Positions 28,073 through 37,688 of a stretch of 64,000 nt of DNA are shown here, piece by piece. This DNA comes from Colwellia sp. RSH04 (GTDB lineage Bacteria; Pseudomonadota; Gammaproteobacteria; Enterobacterales; Alteromonadaceae), in the NCBI RefSeq assembly GCF_003545765.1, contig NZ_QXIO01000005.1, positions 1 through 64,000 of the forward strand. The letters run 5' to 3'. The position numbers were made by a program, and so were the translations under genes. The notes under the pieces are model-generated. The model was not told where the DNA came from and searched no databases. It was given only the letters and a program-made list of their open reading frames with translations. The stretch's first letter is position 1; every line of letters begins with the position of its first letter.

Positions 28073-28765
28073 TTATAGATGAATAACAACTTGGTTAATA
28101 GCAATTACTTGTGGGGTAATAATTTTACCTGAACGCAGATTTTCAACGCGAATTTGCTCGCCAATATTACCTGAACTTAATGCCTTACCTTGTGTTTTTA
28201 TACTGAAGTTTTTTGATTCTGCAGTAATAGTAACACTATCTCCTTTGCATACTATGCATAAGCTTTTATTATTTATCGCTTTTCCTTTTCCTATTCGACG
28301 TTTAACTTTTGCGCCGTTGATCGGTTTAAAATCATTAAGTTTTTCACCTCTTATTTTATGTTCAGGTAAAAATTGTAAGGCAACGTTATCTTCGGTTAAC
28401 CGGCTTCCTTTTGGTATTGTTTTGATTGCAACCAATACAGGGTAGGTTATAGAGACTTTTGCTGTGAGATACATTTTCCATGGTGTTGAATCTTCACAAC
28501 TTATTTTCACATTTACATTTCTACCTATACTTTTTTCAGGTATATTTGCTTTAAGGGGAATTTGACAGGGCTTTATGATTATTCTGGGGTCAAGTTGTGC
28601 CACCGAAACGTTTATTTTTCCCTCTGATTTCGTTACATAATTTTGTTCTACATAGTTTTTACTGATTTGCTCTATTTCTTCTCTTTTATACTCTTTACTT
28701 AGGCAATGTGATGAGAAAATGAGCATTAGCGAAGAAAATGATAAAATTACTTGATTATATTGCAT
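28073..28765 (-). CDS. flgA: Flagellar basal-body P-ring formation protein FlgA
   Basis: 230 residues with a signal peptide (about 1-23). The N-terminal domain is followed by a SAF-like domain at about 108-165 (YPVLVAIKTIPKGSRLTEDNVALQFLPEHKI) and a C-terminal chaperone domain (GDSVTITAESKNFSIKTQGKALSSGNIGEQIRVENLRSGKII). FlgA is the periplasmic chaperone for P-ring subunit FlgI, encoded at 36545. It heads the minus-strand flgA-flgM-flgN set and is divergent from cheV. Confidence 0.94.
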   Translation of the reverse strand: MQYNQVILSFSSLMLIFSSHCLSKEYKREEIEQISKNYVEQNYVTKSEGKINVSVAQLDPRIIIKPCQIPLKANIPEKSIGRNVNVKISCEDSTPWKMYLTAKVSITYPVLVAIKTIPKGSRLTEDNVALQFLPEHKIRGEKLNDFKPINGAKVKRRIGKGKAINNKSLCIVCKGDSVTITAESKNFSIKTQGKALSSGNIGEQIRVENLRSGKIITPQVIAINQVVIHL

Positions 28766-28944
28766 ATATTTTGTTGTCTATATATAGGTAAATACAAATT
28801 GTCGTCTATGCTTAGGTTAAGTTAGTACATTTTATTTTGTGTCAATTTACAGACACATATTACTGTTACCTTACAAGAAGTGTGCCCTTATGAGTTTTGG
28901 GCAAAGTAAGAGTAGGTTAAAGCACGTATACAAATGAGGTTTTT

Positions 28945-29874
28945 ATGGCAGGCATTTTAGATTCAGTAAACCAACGCACTCAATTAGTTGGTGAAAATAG
29001 ACTGGAGTTACTTCTTTTTAAATTAGTGGGAAGACCACGCTTTGGCATTAATGTGTTTAAAGTGAGAGAGGTTTTGCAATGTCCACCATTAACGTCATTA
29101 CCCAATCAAGATGCTTACATTAAAGGGGTTGCTCATATTCGAGGTCAAACTATTTCTGTTATTGATTTAAGTAAAGCGACAGGTGGTCCGCCAATTATGC
29201 AGACAGATGATAGCTTTATTATAATTGCAGAGTACAACCGAAGTGTTCAAGGCTTTTTAGTCGCAGGTGTTGAAAGAATTGTTACGCTGAGTTGGAAAGA
29301 TATTATGCCGCCACCAGAAGGAGCTGGGAAATCGAGTTATTTAACTGCGGTAACTGAAATTGATAATGAAATGATTTCAATTTTAGATGTAGAAAAAATC
29401 TTAAATGAAATTTCTCCAGTTTCAACAGAATTGAGTGAAGGTGTTGGTGATGCACAAGTTGGTGAAGATTTAGGTGAAAAACTTGTCATGATTGCCGATG
29501 ACTCTACTGTAGCACGTAACCAAGTAAAACGAGCTCTAGAGCCTCTTGGAATTAACATGATTTTGGCTAAAAATGGTCAAGATGCATTGAATCAACTATT
29601 AGAAATTGAAAGCACCTGTTCTAATTGTATCACCGAAAAAGTCGCGTTAATGATTTCTGATATTGAAATGCCTGAAATGGATGGTTACACACTAACTGCT
29701 GAGGTTAAAGGTAATGATCGTATGGCCAAAATGCCAATTATATTGCACACCTCATTAAGTGGTGTATTTAATAACGCGATGGTTGAAAAAGTAGGTGCTG
29801 AAGATTTTATACCAAAATTTCACCCTGATGAGCTGGCAACAGCAGTTAAGAAGTGGTTGAAACTAGAAGATTAA
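28945..29874 (+). CDS. cheV: Chemotaxis coupling protein CheV
   Basis: 309 residues. A CheW-like domain (about 15-160: LLLFKLVGRPRFGINVFKVREVLQ, HIRGQTISVIDLSKA) is fused to a receiver domain (about 175-305) with phosphoacceptor Asp in MISDIEMPEMDG. CheV couples receptors to CheA and its phosphorylation contributes to adaptation. The cheV-cheR pair placed before flgB is the standard arrangement in Vibrio and Shewanella. Confidence 0.95.
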   Translation: MAGILDSVNQRTQLVGENRLELLLFKLVGRPRFGINVFKVREVLQCPPLTSLPNQDAYIKGVAHIRGQTISVIDLSKATGGPPIMQTDDSFIIIAEYNRSVQGFLVAGVERIVTLSWKDIMPPPEGAGKSSYLTAVTEIDNEMISILDVEKILNEISPVSTELSEGVGDAQVGEDLGEKLVMIADDSTVARNQVKRALEPLGINMILAKNGQDALNQLLEIESTCSNCITEKVALMISDIEMPEMDGYTLTAEVKGNDRMAKMPIILHTSLSGVFNNAMVEKVGAEDFIPKFHPDELATAVKKWLKLED

Positions 29875-29926
29875 CGTCGCTAGTTTAATCATATTATTTA
29901 TACGTTGAGCAAACAGGAAATATCGA

Positions 29927-30757
29927 GTGTCAGCAAGACAACTAGACGAAAAAAGCTATCACGAATTTAGGACTTTCCTTGAGCAGCAATGTGGTATTGT
30001 GCTTGGGGAAAATAAACAATATCTAGTTAAAAGTCGTTTAGCGCCTTTAATGGCTAAATTTGGCATAGCATCTTTAGGTGAATTGGTCACTAAAACCCTT
30101 TCTCCTGTTGAGCGGCAACTTCGTGCCGCAGTGATTGATGCTATGACAACTAATGAAACACTTTGGTTTCGTGATGATTATCCGTTTAAGTTGTTAAAGT
30201 CTAAGTTGTTACCCGATTTCGCCAACAGAAAAACCCCAGTTAAAATTTGGTCTGCAGCCAGCTCTTCTGGTCAAGAGCCATATTCTATTGCTATGTCAGT
30301 GCTTGAATACCAGCAAGCAAACCCCGGCGCGTTTCCACGTGGTGTGCAAGTGGTTGGTACTGATATTTCGACAACGATGCTAGAGCATTGTAAATATGGC
30401 CACTATGATAGCTTAGCTTTAGCAAGAGGCCTTTCAGCAGAGCGTAAGCGACAGTTTTTTGAATCAGGCGATAACGGTATGCTGAAAGTGAAGCAGCATG
30501 TAAAATCGATGGTCAGTTTCAGGCCACTGAATTTATTAAATAGTTATAGTTTAATGGGGCGTTTCGATATTGTTTTTTGTCGCAATGTTTTAATCTACTT
30601 TTCTCCTGAAATAAAGTCTCAAATTATTGGCCAAATACACGGTGTTTTGAATAATGACGGTTACTTATTTTTAGGAGCCTCTGAGTCTTTGTCTGGATTA
30701 AATCAAAACTTTAATATGATCAGGTGTAATCCCGGCATTGTTTATCAAAAACGTTAA
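29927..30757 (+). CDS. cheR: Chemotaxis protein methyltransferase CheR
   Basis: 276 residues with a GTG start at 29927 preceded by AGGAAA. The N-terminal helical CheR domain (about 5-70) is followed by the SAM-binding domain with KIWSAASSSGQEPYSIAM (the family GCSTGEEPYS loop, here with Ala-Ser) and VVGTDISTTMLE. The conserved FDIVFCRNVLIYF block is present. It methylates glutamates on chemoreceptors using S-adenosylmethionine. It sits 52 bases after cheV. Confidence 0.95.
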   Translation: MSARQLDEKSYHEFRTFLEQQCGIVLGENKQYLVKSRLAPLMAKFGIASLGELVTKTLSPVERQLRAAVIDAMTTNETLWFRDDYPFKLLKSKLLPDFANRKTPVKIWSAASSSGQEPYSIAMSVLEYQQANPGAFPRGVQVVGTDISTTMLEHCKYGHYDSLALARGLSAERKRQFFESGDNGMLKVKQHVKSMVSFRPLNLLNSYSLMGRFDIVFCRNVLIYFSPEIKSQIIGQIHGVLNNDGYLFLGASESLSGLNQNFNMIRCNPGIVYQKR

Positions 30758-30880
30758 CATTTACTATTAATAGTAATATCTAAAGCTAACTCATAACGAC
30801 TTGTCTATTTGTCTATTTGACTATTTCTTGTTTTTACATACTTCTCTGATATCCCTTTAAAATAAATTTGACACTTTAAT

Positions 30881-30896
30881 TGGCACAATAATTGAA
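30881..30896 (+). promoter_or_regulatory. Possible sigma54 promoter for flgBCDE
   Basis: TGGCACAATAATTGAA matches the sigma54 consensus well on the -24 side but has GA in place of GC at -12. Spacing is correct, and the predicted start would fall about 35-40 bases before flgB. Confidence 0.5.
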
Positions 30897-30947
30897 TAAT
30901 CTTTACTCATAAATAAATGTAAGTTGTTTACACTAAGTGAGGCTGCT

Positions 30948-31346
30948 ATGGCAGTGGGATTTGATAAAGGTTTTCAAATGCATGCTCAAGGTATGCTTTT
31001 ACGTACCCAAAGAGCAGAAGTTATTGCTGGAAATATAGCTAATGCAGATACTCCTGGCTATAAAGCTCAAGGTATGGACTTCAAAGAGGCATTAGCCCAA
31101 GCTTCACAAAAACAGCGAACCAATATTTACAAAACCAACGAAAAACATTTCGATATTCGTACCGGCTCAGAAGATTTTCTAAAATTTCGCGTTCCAGATC
31201 AACCCGATACAGGTGATGGTAATACCGTTGATGTACAAATGGAACGAAACTTGTATCTAGAAAACTCATTAGAGTATCAAGCCAGCGTACAATTTCTTAA
31301 TGGCAAGATAAAAGCCTACAAGAAAGTCATCAGCGGAGGTCAATAA
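30948..31346 (+). CDS. flgB: Flagellar proximal rod protein FlgB
   Basis: 132 residues from the ATG at 30948, six bases after GAGG; a TTG at 30924 is rejected because the ribosome site lies inside that extension. The rod-type N-terminal motif ...RAEVIAGNIANADTPGYKAQGMDF is present, as is the C-terminal helix EYQASVQFLNGKIKAYKKVI. It forms part of the proximal rod on the MS ring. First gene of flgBCDE, ending 2 bases before flgC. Confidence 0.96.
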   Translation: MAVGFDKGFQMHAQGMLLRTQRAEVIAGNIANADTPGYKAQGMDFKEALAQASQKQRTNIYKTNEKHFDIRTGSEDFLKFRVPDQPDTGDGNTVDVQMERNLYLENSLEYQASVQFLNGKIKAYKKVISGGQ

Positions 31347-31348
31347 TC

Positions 31349-31768
31349 ATGAGCTTATTTAACGTATTTGATATCAGCGGAAGCGGTATGAGCGCTCAAT
31401 CCACACGGTTAAACACAACGGCAAGTAATATTGCTAATGCTGACAGTGTTAGTAGCAGTGCAAATGAAACGTATCGAGCGAGGCATCCTGTTTTTGCCGC
31501 AGCAATGCAAGAAGCTGCCGCAGGGCAACAAAATGCCGCTGGTGTAAAAGTGCTAGGGATAGTTGAAAGTGATAAGCCACTTAATGTGGAATATTCTCCA
31601 AGTCACCCTATGGCTGATAAAGACGGTTATATTTATAAGCCAAATGTTAATGTGATTGAAGAGATGACTAACATGATCTCAGCTTCACGCTCTTATCAAA
31701 CAAATGTTCAATTAGCTGAGTCAGCTAAGAATATGCTCAATAAAACGTTAACTCTAGGTCAACGCTAA
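31349..31768 (+). CDS. flgC: Flagellar proximal rod protein FlgC
   Basis: 139 residues. N-terminal rod motif STRLNTTASNIANADSVSSSANETYRARHPVF and C-terminal NVNVIEEMTNMISASRSYQTNVQLAESAKNM are diagnostic. Rod subunit that follows FlgB in assembly. Closely spaced with flgB and flgD. Confidence 0.97.
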   Translation: MSLFNVFDISGSGMSAQSTRLNTTASNIANADSVSSSANETYRARHPVFAAAMQEAAAGQQNAAGVKVLGIVESDKPLNVEYSPSHPMADKDGYIYKPNVNVIEEMTNMISASRSYQTNVQLAESAKNMLNKTLTLGQR

Positions 31769-31798
31769 TGAATAGCTTAACTATATTAGGAGCGCAAA

Positions 31799-32485
31799 AT
31801 GGAAACAGTTAAAGGTGGCAATCCTCTTGAAGCTATGCGTTGGCAAAAAGAGGATTATAAAGTTGCAGAGCAAGATAAAGGCATGCTTACACAAGCAGAT
31901 TTCTTTGCTTTATTAACGAAAGAGCTTTCAAATCAAGATCCGACAAAGCCTGTTGATAACAATGAGATGATTTCTCAGATGACTGCATTCTCAACCACAG
32001 ATGGTGTGAGTAAATTAAATGATCAATTTAATTCCTTCGCAAGTTCTATGACTTCAAGTCAAGCACTGCAAGCATCATCATTAGTTGGACGCAGTGTTTT
32101 AGTTAAAGATAACGTCTTTGGCATGAATGAAGGTGAAAATGTTAAAGGTAAATTAGTCACCGATAAACCAGCGAGTAATGTTGTTATTTATGTCGAAAAC
32201 ACCGCGGGCGAAGTGATTCAAACTGTCCCTGTTGGTAGTGTTAATAAAGGTGAGTTTGGTTTTACTTGGAATGGTCAAACCGCTAATGGCGAAGATGCTC
32301 AAGCAGGCGCTTATCGCTTTAGAGTGGTTGGTTTAGTCGATGGTAAAGCATCAGAATTAGAAGCGATGACTTATCGTAAAGTTGACAGTGTCACTTTAGC
32401 GGGTGCGGGCGGCAATATTATGCTGAATTTAAATGGTGGCAGTGCAATGGCATTAGCCGATGTTATTGAAGTTTCTGAAACTTAA
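31799..32485 (+). CDS. flgD: Hook-capping (scaffold) protein FlgD
   Basis: 228 residues. The N-terminal export and cap region has LTQADFFALLTKELSNQDPTKPVDNNEMISQMTAFSTTDGVSKLN. The C-terminal half holds the Ig-like and Tudor-like domains (GQTANGEDAQAGAYRFRVVG). FlgD caps the growing hook and is replaced by FlgK. The length is typical. AGGAG precedes the ATG. Confidence 0.95.
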   Translation: METVKGGNPLEAMRWQKEDYKVAEQDKGMLTQADFFALLTKELSNQDPTKPVDNNEMISQMTAFSTTDGVSKLNDQFNSFASSMTSSQALQASSLVGRSVLVKDNVFGMNEGENVKGKLVTDKPASNVVIYVENTAGEVIQTVPVGSVNKGEFGFTWNGQTANGEDAQAGAYRFRVVGLVDGKASELEAMTYRKVDSVTLAGAGGNIMLNLNGGSAMALADVIEVSET

Positions 32486-32573
32486 TTATTTTCAAGATAC
32501 TTGATTACACAAAATAAATGAATTTATTAGGCAAGTGCCAATACTGAATAGAATTTTTAAAGAGGGTTAGATT

Positions 32574-33956
32574 ATGTCATTTAACATAGCATTAAGCGGG
32601 CTAAACGCAGCGCAGAAAGATTTAGATGTTACATCAAACAACATTGCTAATGTCAATACGGTAGGTTTTAAAGAGTCTCGTGCTGAGTTTGTAGATGTTT
32701 ATGCCGCATCATTACTTGCTTCCGGTAAAACCAAAGTCGGTGATGGTGTATTAACTGCCGATGTTGCTCAACAATTTTCACAAGGTAGTATTCAATTTAC
32801 TAATAATGCGCTTGATCTTGCCGTAACAGGAAATGGTTTTTTTGCAACAGTGCCTGAACTTGGCTCTCTTGAAACCTCATACACTCGAGCAGGGCAATTT
32901 AAATTAAACTCTGATAACTTCGTTGTTAATTCACAAGGCGGTCATTTATTAGGGTTTCCAGTAAACCCTGATGGCTCATCAGCATCGGTTAGTTTAAGTA
33001 CGGCTGAACCTATTCGAATTCCAACAGCTTCTGGCGCACCAACTAAAACCAGTGAAGTCGATGTACGTATGAATTTACCTGCGGGTGACTCATACATAGC
33101 AGGGGCTCCAGGTAACTTTGATCCAGATGATCCACTAACCTTCAATAACTCAACGTCGGTAACAATCTTTGATTCGTTGGGTGATAGTCATGTAATGACG
33201 TATTTTTTCATTAAAGATGATCCCTCTGTCAACCCTAATCAATGGATGCTCTTTGCAGCCGTTGATGGCAAACCTATCAATTTAGTTGATGATAGTACGG
33301 CACCACCTTCACCAACGGGTATAACAGGTGGTACTGTTTCTGGTCCATTGGCTCCTGGTGGTGTTGGTGGAGCACGATTAGAGTTTGATGCTTCAGGTGA
33401 TTTTATCGCACAAATACCAACCTTAGCTGATGGCGGTATTATTACCGAAGATTTTACTAATCACTTGCCAAATGGTGCGGATACTACTCAACGGGTACAA
33501 ATAGATTTTAATTTGGACCCTACAGGCCCTAACCCGAATGAACCAACACAGTTTGCCTCAAACTTTGAAGTAACAGCATTAAACCAAGATGGTTTGGCTG
33601 TAGGGCGATTAACCGGTATTGATATTGGTACTGATGGTCTTGTTCGAGCTACCTACAGTAATGGTACGTCGCAACCGTTATCCCGTATTGCGATGGTAAA
33701 CTTTGCTAACGAGCAAGGCTTAACCCAAATAGGTAATACTAACTGGAAGGAGAGCATTGTTTCTGGTGAGGCATTAGCAGGTGAAGCAGGTTCAGGTACT
33801 TTTGGTACGATTAATTCATCAGCACTTGAGCAGTCAAACGTTAATTTAACAACAGAGCTTATTGATTTAATTTCAGCACAACGAAATTTCCAAGCTAACT
33901 CTCGAGCGTTAGAAGTTGATAACCAGTTAAACCAAACTATTTTACAAATTAGATAG
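32574..33956 (+). CDS. flgE: Flagellar hook protein FlgE
   Basis: 460 residues. The N-terminal D0 block MSFNIALSGLNAAQKDLDVTSNNIANVNTVGFKESRAEF and C-terminal LTTELIDLISAQRNFQANSRALEVDNQLNQTILQIR are those of hook proteins. The middle surface domains are acidic and Gly/Pro-rich, as usual in marine bacteria. It polymerises into the universal joint between rod and filament. A double hairpin terminator follows and splits flgBCDE from flgF onward. Confidence 0.96.
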   Translation: MSFNIALSGLNAAQKDLDVTSNNIANVNTVGFKESRAEFVDVYAASLLASGKTKVGDGVLTADVAQQFSQGSIQFTNNALDLAVTGNGFFATVPELGSLETSYTRAGQFKLNSDNFVVNSQGGHLLGFPVNPDGSSASVSLSTAEPIRIPTASGAPTKTSEVDVRMNLPAGDSYIAGAPGNFDPDDPLTFNNSTSVTIFDSLGDSHVMTYFFIKDDPSVNPNQWMLFAAVDGKPINLVDDSTAPPSPTGITGGTVSGPLAPGGVGGARLEFDASGDFIAQIPTLADGGIITEDFTNHLPNGADTTQRVQIDFNLDPTGPNPNEPTQFASNFEVTALNQDGLAVGRLTGIDIGTDGLVRATYSNGTSQPLSRIAMVNFANEQGLTQIGNTNWKESIVSGEALAGEAGSGTFGTINSSALEQSNVNLTTELIDLISAQRNFQANSRALEVDNQLNQTILQIR

Positions 33957-33966
33957 TTATTACAAC

Positions 33967-34041
33967 CCCTAGCGACTTTACAATCGCTAGGGATTTACGC
34001 AAAAACCAATATCAAAGTTCCTCTCTTAGATATTGGTTTTT
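33967..34041 (+). terminator. Double hairpin terminator after flgE
   Basis: A first 9-bp stem (33967-33975 with 33984-33992) is followed by a perfect 13-bp stem (34001-34013 with 34029-34041) running into a T-rich tail. The second is a classic rho-independent terminator. It marks a transcription break in the middle of the flg genes. Confidence 0.92.
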
Positions 34042-34135
34042 TATTTTTTACGACTGCTTTTCAATTTAAATAGAACTACCTCTGTTAAAACTGACTTTTT
34101 TCTTTTCAGAATAAAACTTATCTATTTACTCGTTG

Positions 34136-34151
34136 TGGCATTTAACTTGCA
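34136..34151 (+). promoter_or_regulatory. Sigma54 promoter for flgF onward
   Basis: TGGCATTTAACTTGCA: strong match to TGGCACG-N4-TTGCA with exact spacing. It lies just after the flgE terminator and about 25 bases of leader before flgF. Confidence 0.87.
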
Positions 34152-34186
34152 TTTTCTTAGTTAGATAGAATTGTAAGGAAATTACC

Positions 34187-34930
34187 ATGGATAAGATGCT
34201 TTATATCGCGATGAGCGGTGCTAAACAAAATATGCACGCTTTATCTATTAATGCCAATAACTTAGCCAATGCTAAAACAACGGGATTTAAAGCTGATTTA
34301 GCACAAGCGAGATCTATGCAAGCTTATGGTGAAGGTTTACCCACACGTGTCTTCTCTATGACTGAGAGAGCAAGCCAAAATTTTGACTCTGGTTCTATGT
34401 TAACGACGGGTCGTTCACTTGATGTTGCCATTGAAGGTGATGGTTTTATGGCTGTACAGGCAGGCGATGGTAAGGAAGCTTACACACGTAGTGGACATTT
34501 GCGAGTCACTGAACAAGGTACGCTAGAAACAAATTCTGGTGAACTGGTGCTAGGTGAGAACGGACCAATACAACTCCCTTTACCTGTTAACAATATTCAA
34601 ATTGGTCGAGACGGAACTATTATGGTTCAACCTGAAGGCGCACCAAGTAGTGTTCAAGATGAGGTTGGCCGTATTAAGCTCGTAAATACTGACGTACGAT
34701 TGATAGAAAAAGGAAACGATGGTTTATTCCGTGCGAAAGGGGGAGCTGCTTTACCTGCTGATATTAACGTTAAAGTACTGGGTGGTACCTTAGAATCAAG
34801 TAACGTGAATCCTATCAATGAAATGACAGAAATGATTGCCTTGCAACGACAGTTTGAGATGCAATTAAAAATGATGAAAACCGCAGAAGAGATCGACTCA
34901 AGTGCTTCTGCTTTATTAAGAGCATTCTAA
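34187..34930 (+). CDS. flgF: Flagellar proximal rod protein FlgF
   Basis: 247 residues. Opening MDKMLYIAMSGAKQNMHALSINANNLANAKTTGFKADL and ending NPINEMTEMIALQRQFEMQLKMMKTAEEID mark the rod/hook family, FlgF type. It connects proximal to distal rod. First gene of the sigma54-driven set flgF-G-H-I-J(-K-L). Confidence 0.96.
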   Translation: MDKMLYIAMSGAKQNMHALSINANNLANAKTTGFKADLAQARSMQAYGEGLPTRVFSMTERASQNFDSGSMLTTGRSLDVAIEGDGFMAVQAGDGKEAYTRSGHLRVTEQGTLETNSGELVLGENGPIQLPLPVNNIQIGRDGTIMVQPEGAPSSVQDEVGRIKLVNTDVRLIEKGNDGLFRAKGGAALPADINVKVLGGTLESSNVNPINEMTEMIALQRQFEMQLKMMKTAEEIDSSASALLRAF

Positions 34931-34972
34931 CGTGAGAGTCTCGATAACAACGATTAGCAAAAGAGGTGATTT

Positions 34973-35761
34973 ATGAACCCAGCATTATGGATAAGTAAAA
35001 CCGGCTTAGATGCGCAAAATAAAGATATTGCGGTAATTTCTAATAATTTAGCCAATGCCAGTACCGTAGGCTTTAAGAAAAGTAGAGCAGTATTTGAAGA
35101 CTTACTTTATCAAAACATTAATCAGCCAGGTGGTCGTACAGCTCAAGATACTGAGGCGCCTTCTGGTTTAATGTTAGGTGCCGGTACCAAAGTAGTCGCG
35201 ACACAAAAAATCCACACCCAAGGTGACATGATCACTACTGATAATGCATTAGATCTAATGATTCAAGGGGAAGGTTTCTTTGAAATACTTATGCCTGACG
35301 GTAGCTCTGCTTATAGCCGTAATGGTCAATTCACCATGGATGAAGAAGGTAATATGGTGACACCAGGGGCTGGGTATCTAGTTCAGCCGCAAGTAACCAT
35401 ACCCGAAGATGCCTTAAGTATTATTGTGTCTCAAGATGGTGAAGTGTCGGTTACGTTACAAGGGCAAGCTGATCCCGCTGTTGTTGGTCAAATTAACTTG
35501 ATTAATTTTGTTAACCCAACAGGTCTAGAGCCTATAGGACAAAATTTATTTACTGAAACGGCGGTAAGTGGTGCACCTCAAGAAGGGGTTCCTGGGCTTG
35601 AAGGCTATGGCATGTTAGTTCAAGGCGCTTTAGAAACGTCAAATGTAAATACCACAGAAGAATTGGTCAATTTAATTGAAAGTCAGCGAGTTTACGAAAT
35701 GAATTCAAAAGTTATTTCAGCTGTTGATCAAATGCTTAGCTATATTAATCAGCAATTATAG
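34973..35761 (+). CDS. flgG: Flagellar distal rod protein FlgG
   Basis: 262 residues, a highly conserved length. MNPALWISKTGLDAQNKDIAVISNNLANASTVGFKKSRAVFEDLLYQ, ALDLMIQGEGFFEILMPDG and TTEELVNLIESQRVYEMNSKVIS are clear FlgG signatures. Forms the distal rod crossing the peptidoglycan and outer membrane. AGAGGTG precedes the start. Confidence 0.97.
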   Translation: MNPALWISKTGLDAQNKDIAVISNNLANASTVGFKKSRAVFEDLLYQNINQPGGRTAQDTEAPSGLMLGAGTKVVATQKIHTQGDMITTDNALDLMIQGEGFFEILMPDGSSAYSRNGQFTMDEEGNMVTPGAGYLVQPQVTIPEDALSIIVSQDGEVSVTLQGQADPAVVGQINLINFVNPTGLEPIGQNLFTETAVSGAPQEGVPGLEGYGMLVQGALETSNVNTTEELVNLIESQRVYEMNSKVISAVDQMLSYINQQL

Positions 35762-35788
35762 TCATTAGGTATAATTGAGGAGTCTGTA

Positions 35789-36484
35789 ATGAATAACATT
35801 ATTAAGCTTTCTTTAGTCAGTATGATAATGGCTTTAATGTCTGGTTGTAGTAACACCGTAGAATTAAGTAAGGCACTGCCTGATGATCCTGATTTTGCGC
35901 CGATAATGCCTGAGACAGAAGAAGAGTCAATTGTACCCAGTGGTTCACTGTTTAACCAACACTATGTAAATAACATTTATTCTGACTCAAAAGCGCACCG
36001 AGTGGGAGATATTATCTCTGTTATTTTAAGTGAGAGTACTCAAGCAAAGAAAAATGCTAAAACAGAGCTTAAAAAAGAAAATGACTTTGAACTTGGTGCT
36101 GTTACTGGTTTAGGTGGAGGAGCAGTCACGGTTAATGGTAAAGCATTACAGTTTGGGTTAGAGCAAGATTCTGCTTTTAAAGGTGACTCAAAAGCGGATC
36201 AAGGCAATAGTCTCAGTGGTAATATTTCTGTTCACGTATTACGCGTTTTACCTAATGGTAATTTAATGATCCGTGGCGAAAAATGGATCACCTTAAATAA
36301 TGGTGATGAATACATTCGTCTAACGGGGGTTATCCGTTCAAAAGATATCAATTCTAATAATACCATTCAATCAACTAAAGTCGCCAATGCACGAATTCAA
36401 TATGCAGGTACAGGAACTTTTGCTGATGTTAATGAACAGGGGTGGTTAACAAAATTCTTTAGTAGTTCTTGGTGGCCGATTTAA
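35789..36484 (+). CDS. flgH: Flagellar L-ring lipoprotein FlgH
   Basis: 231 residues with lipobox MSGC (Cys20). Conserved stretches: SLFNQHYVNNIYSDSKAHRVGDIISVILSE, GNISVHVLRVLPNGNLMIRGEKWITLNNGDEYIRLTGVIRSKDI. Forms the outer-membrane L ring, the bushing for the rod. In order with flgG upstream and flgI downstream. Confidence 0.96.
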   Translation: MNNIIKLSLVSMIMALMSGCSNTVELSKALPDDPDFAPIMPETEEESIVPSGSLFNQHYVNNIYSDSKAHRVGDIISVILSESTQAKKNAKTELKKENDFELGAVTGLGGGAVTVNGKALQFGLEQDSAFKGDSKADQGNSLSGNISVHVLRVLPNGNLMIRGEKWITLNNGDEYIRLTGVIRSKDINSNNTIQSTKVANARIQYAGTGTFADVNEQGWLTKFFSSSWWPI

Positions 36485-36544
36485 CGTTTAATTTAACGAT
36501 GAAATGAGTTGTTTTGTGAACTGTAAACAATAGGTAATAAGCAA

Positions 36545-37639
36545 ATGAAAACGTTTAGACAAATAACATTAATACTTTGTAGCTTGATATTGGTAAATGT
36601 CAGTTACGCACAGCGTATTAAAGACCTAGCTGATGTCGCTGGGGTTCGTTCTAACCAATTAATTGGCTATGGCTTAGTTGTTGGTTTACCGGGAACAGGC
36701 GAACAAAGCCCATTTACTGAACAAAGCTTTAAAACCATGTTGAGCAATTTTGGTATTACCATGCCAGATAATTTAAAGCCAAAAATTAAAAATGTTGCCG
36801 CAGTAGCCGTGCATGCAGAGTTAAATGCTTTTGCAAAACCTGGTCAAAGTATTGATGTTACCGTTTCTAGCATGGGCAGTGCGCAAAGTTTACGAGGTGG
36901 TACTTTATTACAAACGGTATTAATGGGTATTGATGGCAATGCTTATGCTGTAGCTCAAGGCAGTTTAGTGGTAAGTGGTTTGGGAGCACAAGGGCTTGAT
37001 GGCTCTCAAGTATTGGTAAATATTCCTACCGTTGGTCGAATTGCCAACGGTGCTATTGTTGAAAAAGAAGTTAAATCTCCCTTTTCATCAGGTGATTATA
37101 TTACGTTTAATTTAAGAAACTCAGACTTCACCACCGCAAAACGTCTATCAGATACCATTAACGAATTAATTGAAGGCTCAGCTCAAGCACTTGATGCCAC
37201 TTCTGTAAGAGTGACTGCGCCAAGAGATATTTCTGATAGGGTGAGCTTTTTATCTGTTATTGAAAACTTAGAGTTTGAACCAGCATCACCTGCGGCAAAA
37301 ATTATAGTTAACTCGCGTACAGGTACTATTGTGATTGGCTCAGAAGTTAAATTGCTTGCCGCTGCTATCACCCATGGTGGTATTACTGTAACTATAAATG
37401 AGATACAAAATGTTTCTCAGCCTGATGCTTTTGCAGAAGGTGAAACAGTAGTAACGAATGAATCGGTGATTGATGTAAGTCAAACGGATGCTCGTATGTT
37501 TGTTTTTGAGCCGGGTATAACATTAGACACTTTAGTACGTGCCATTAATGAAGTAGGTGCTGGTCCAGGTGACGTGATGGCTATTTTAGAAGCACTTGAC
37601 CAAGCAGGCGCTATTCGTGGCGAGCTCATTGTTATTTAA
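36545..37639 (+). CDS. flgI: Flagellar P-ring protein FlgI
   Basis: 364 residues with a signal peptide (about 1-22). [29 protein letters not shown] and the C-terminal [38 protein letters not shown] are typical. Forms the periplasmic P ring around the rod with the help of FlgA. Confidence 0.97.
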   Translation: MKTFRQITLILCSLILVNVSYAQRIKDLADVAGVRSNQLIGYGLVVGLPGTGEQSPFTEQSFKTMLSNFGITMPDNLKPKIKNVAAVAVHAELNAFAKPGQSIDVTVSSMGSAQSLRGGTLLQTVLMGIDGNAYAVAQGSLVVSGLGAQGLDGSQVLVNIPTVGRIANGAIVEKEVKSPFSSGDYITFNLRNSDFTTAKRLSDTINELIEGSAQALDATSVRVTAPRDISDRVSFLSVIENLEFEPASPAAKIIVNSRTGTIVIGSEVKLLAAAITHGGITVTINEIQNVSQPDAFAEGETVVTNESVIDVSQTDARMFVFEPGITLDTLVRAINEVGAGPGDVMAILEALDQAGAIRGELIVI

Positions 37640-37688
37640 CAGTGTTTATCTTTGTTATTAAGTCGTTTTAAAGCGAAAGGCTATCTTT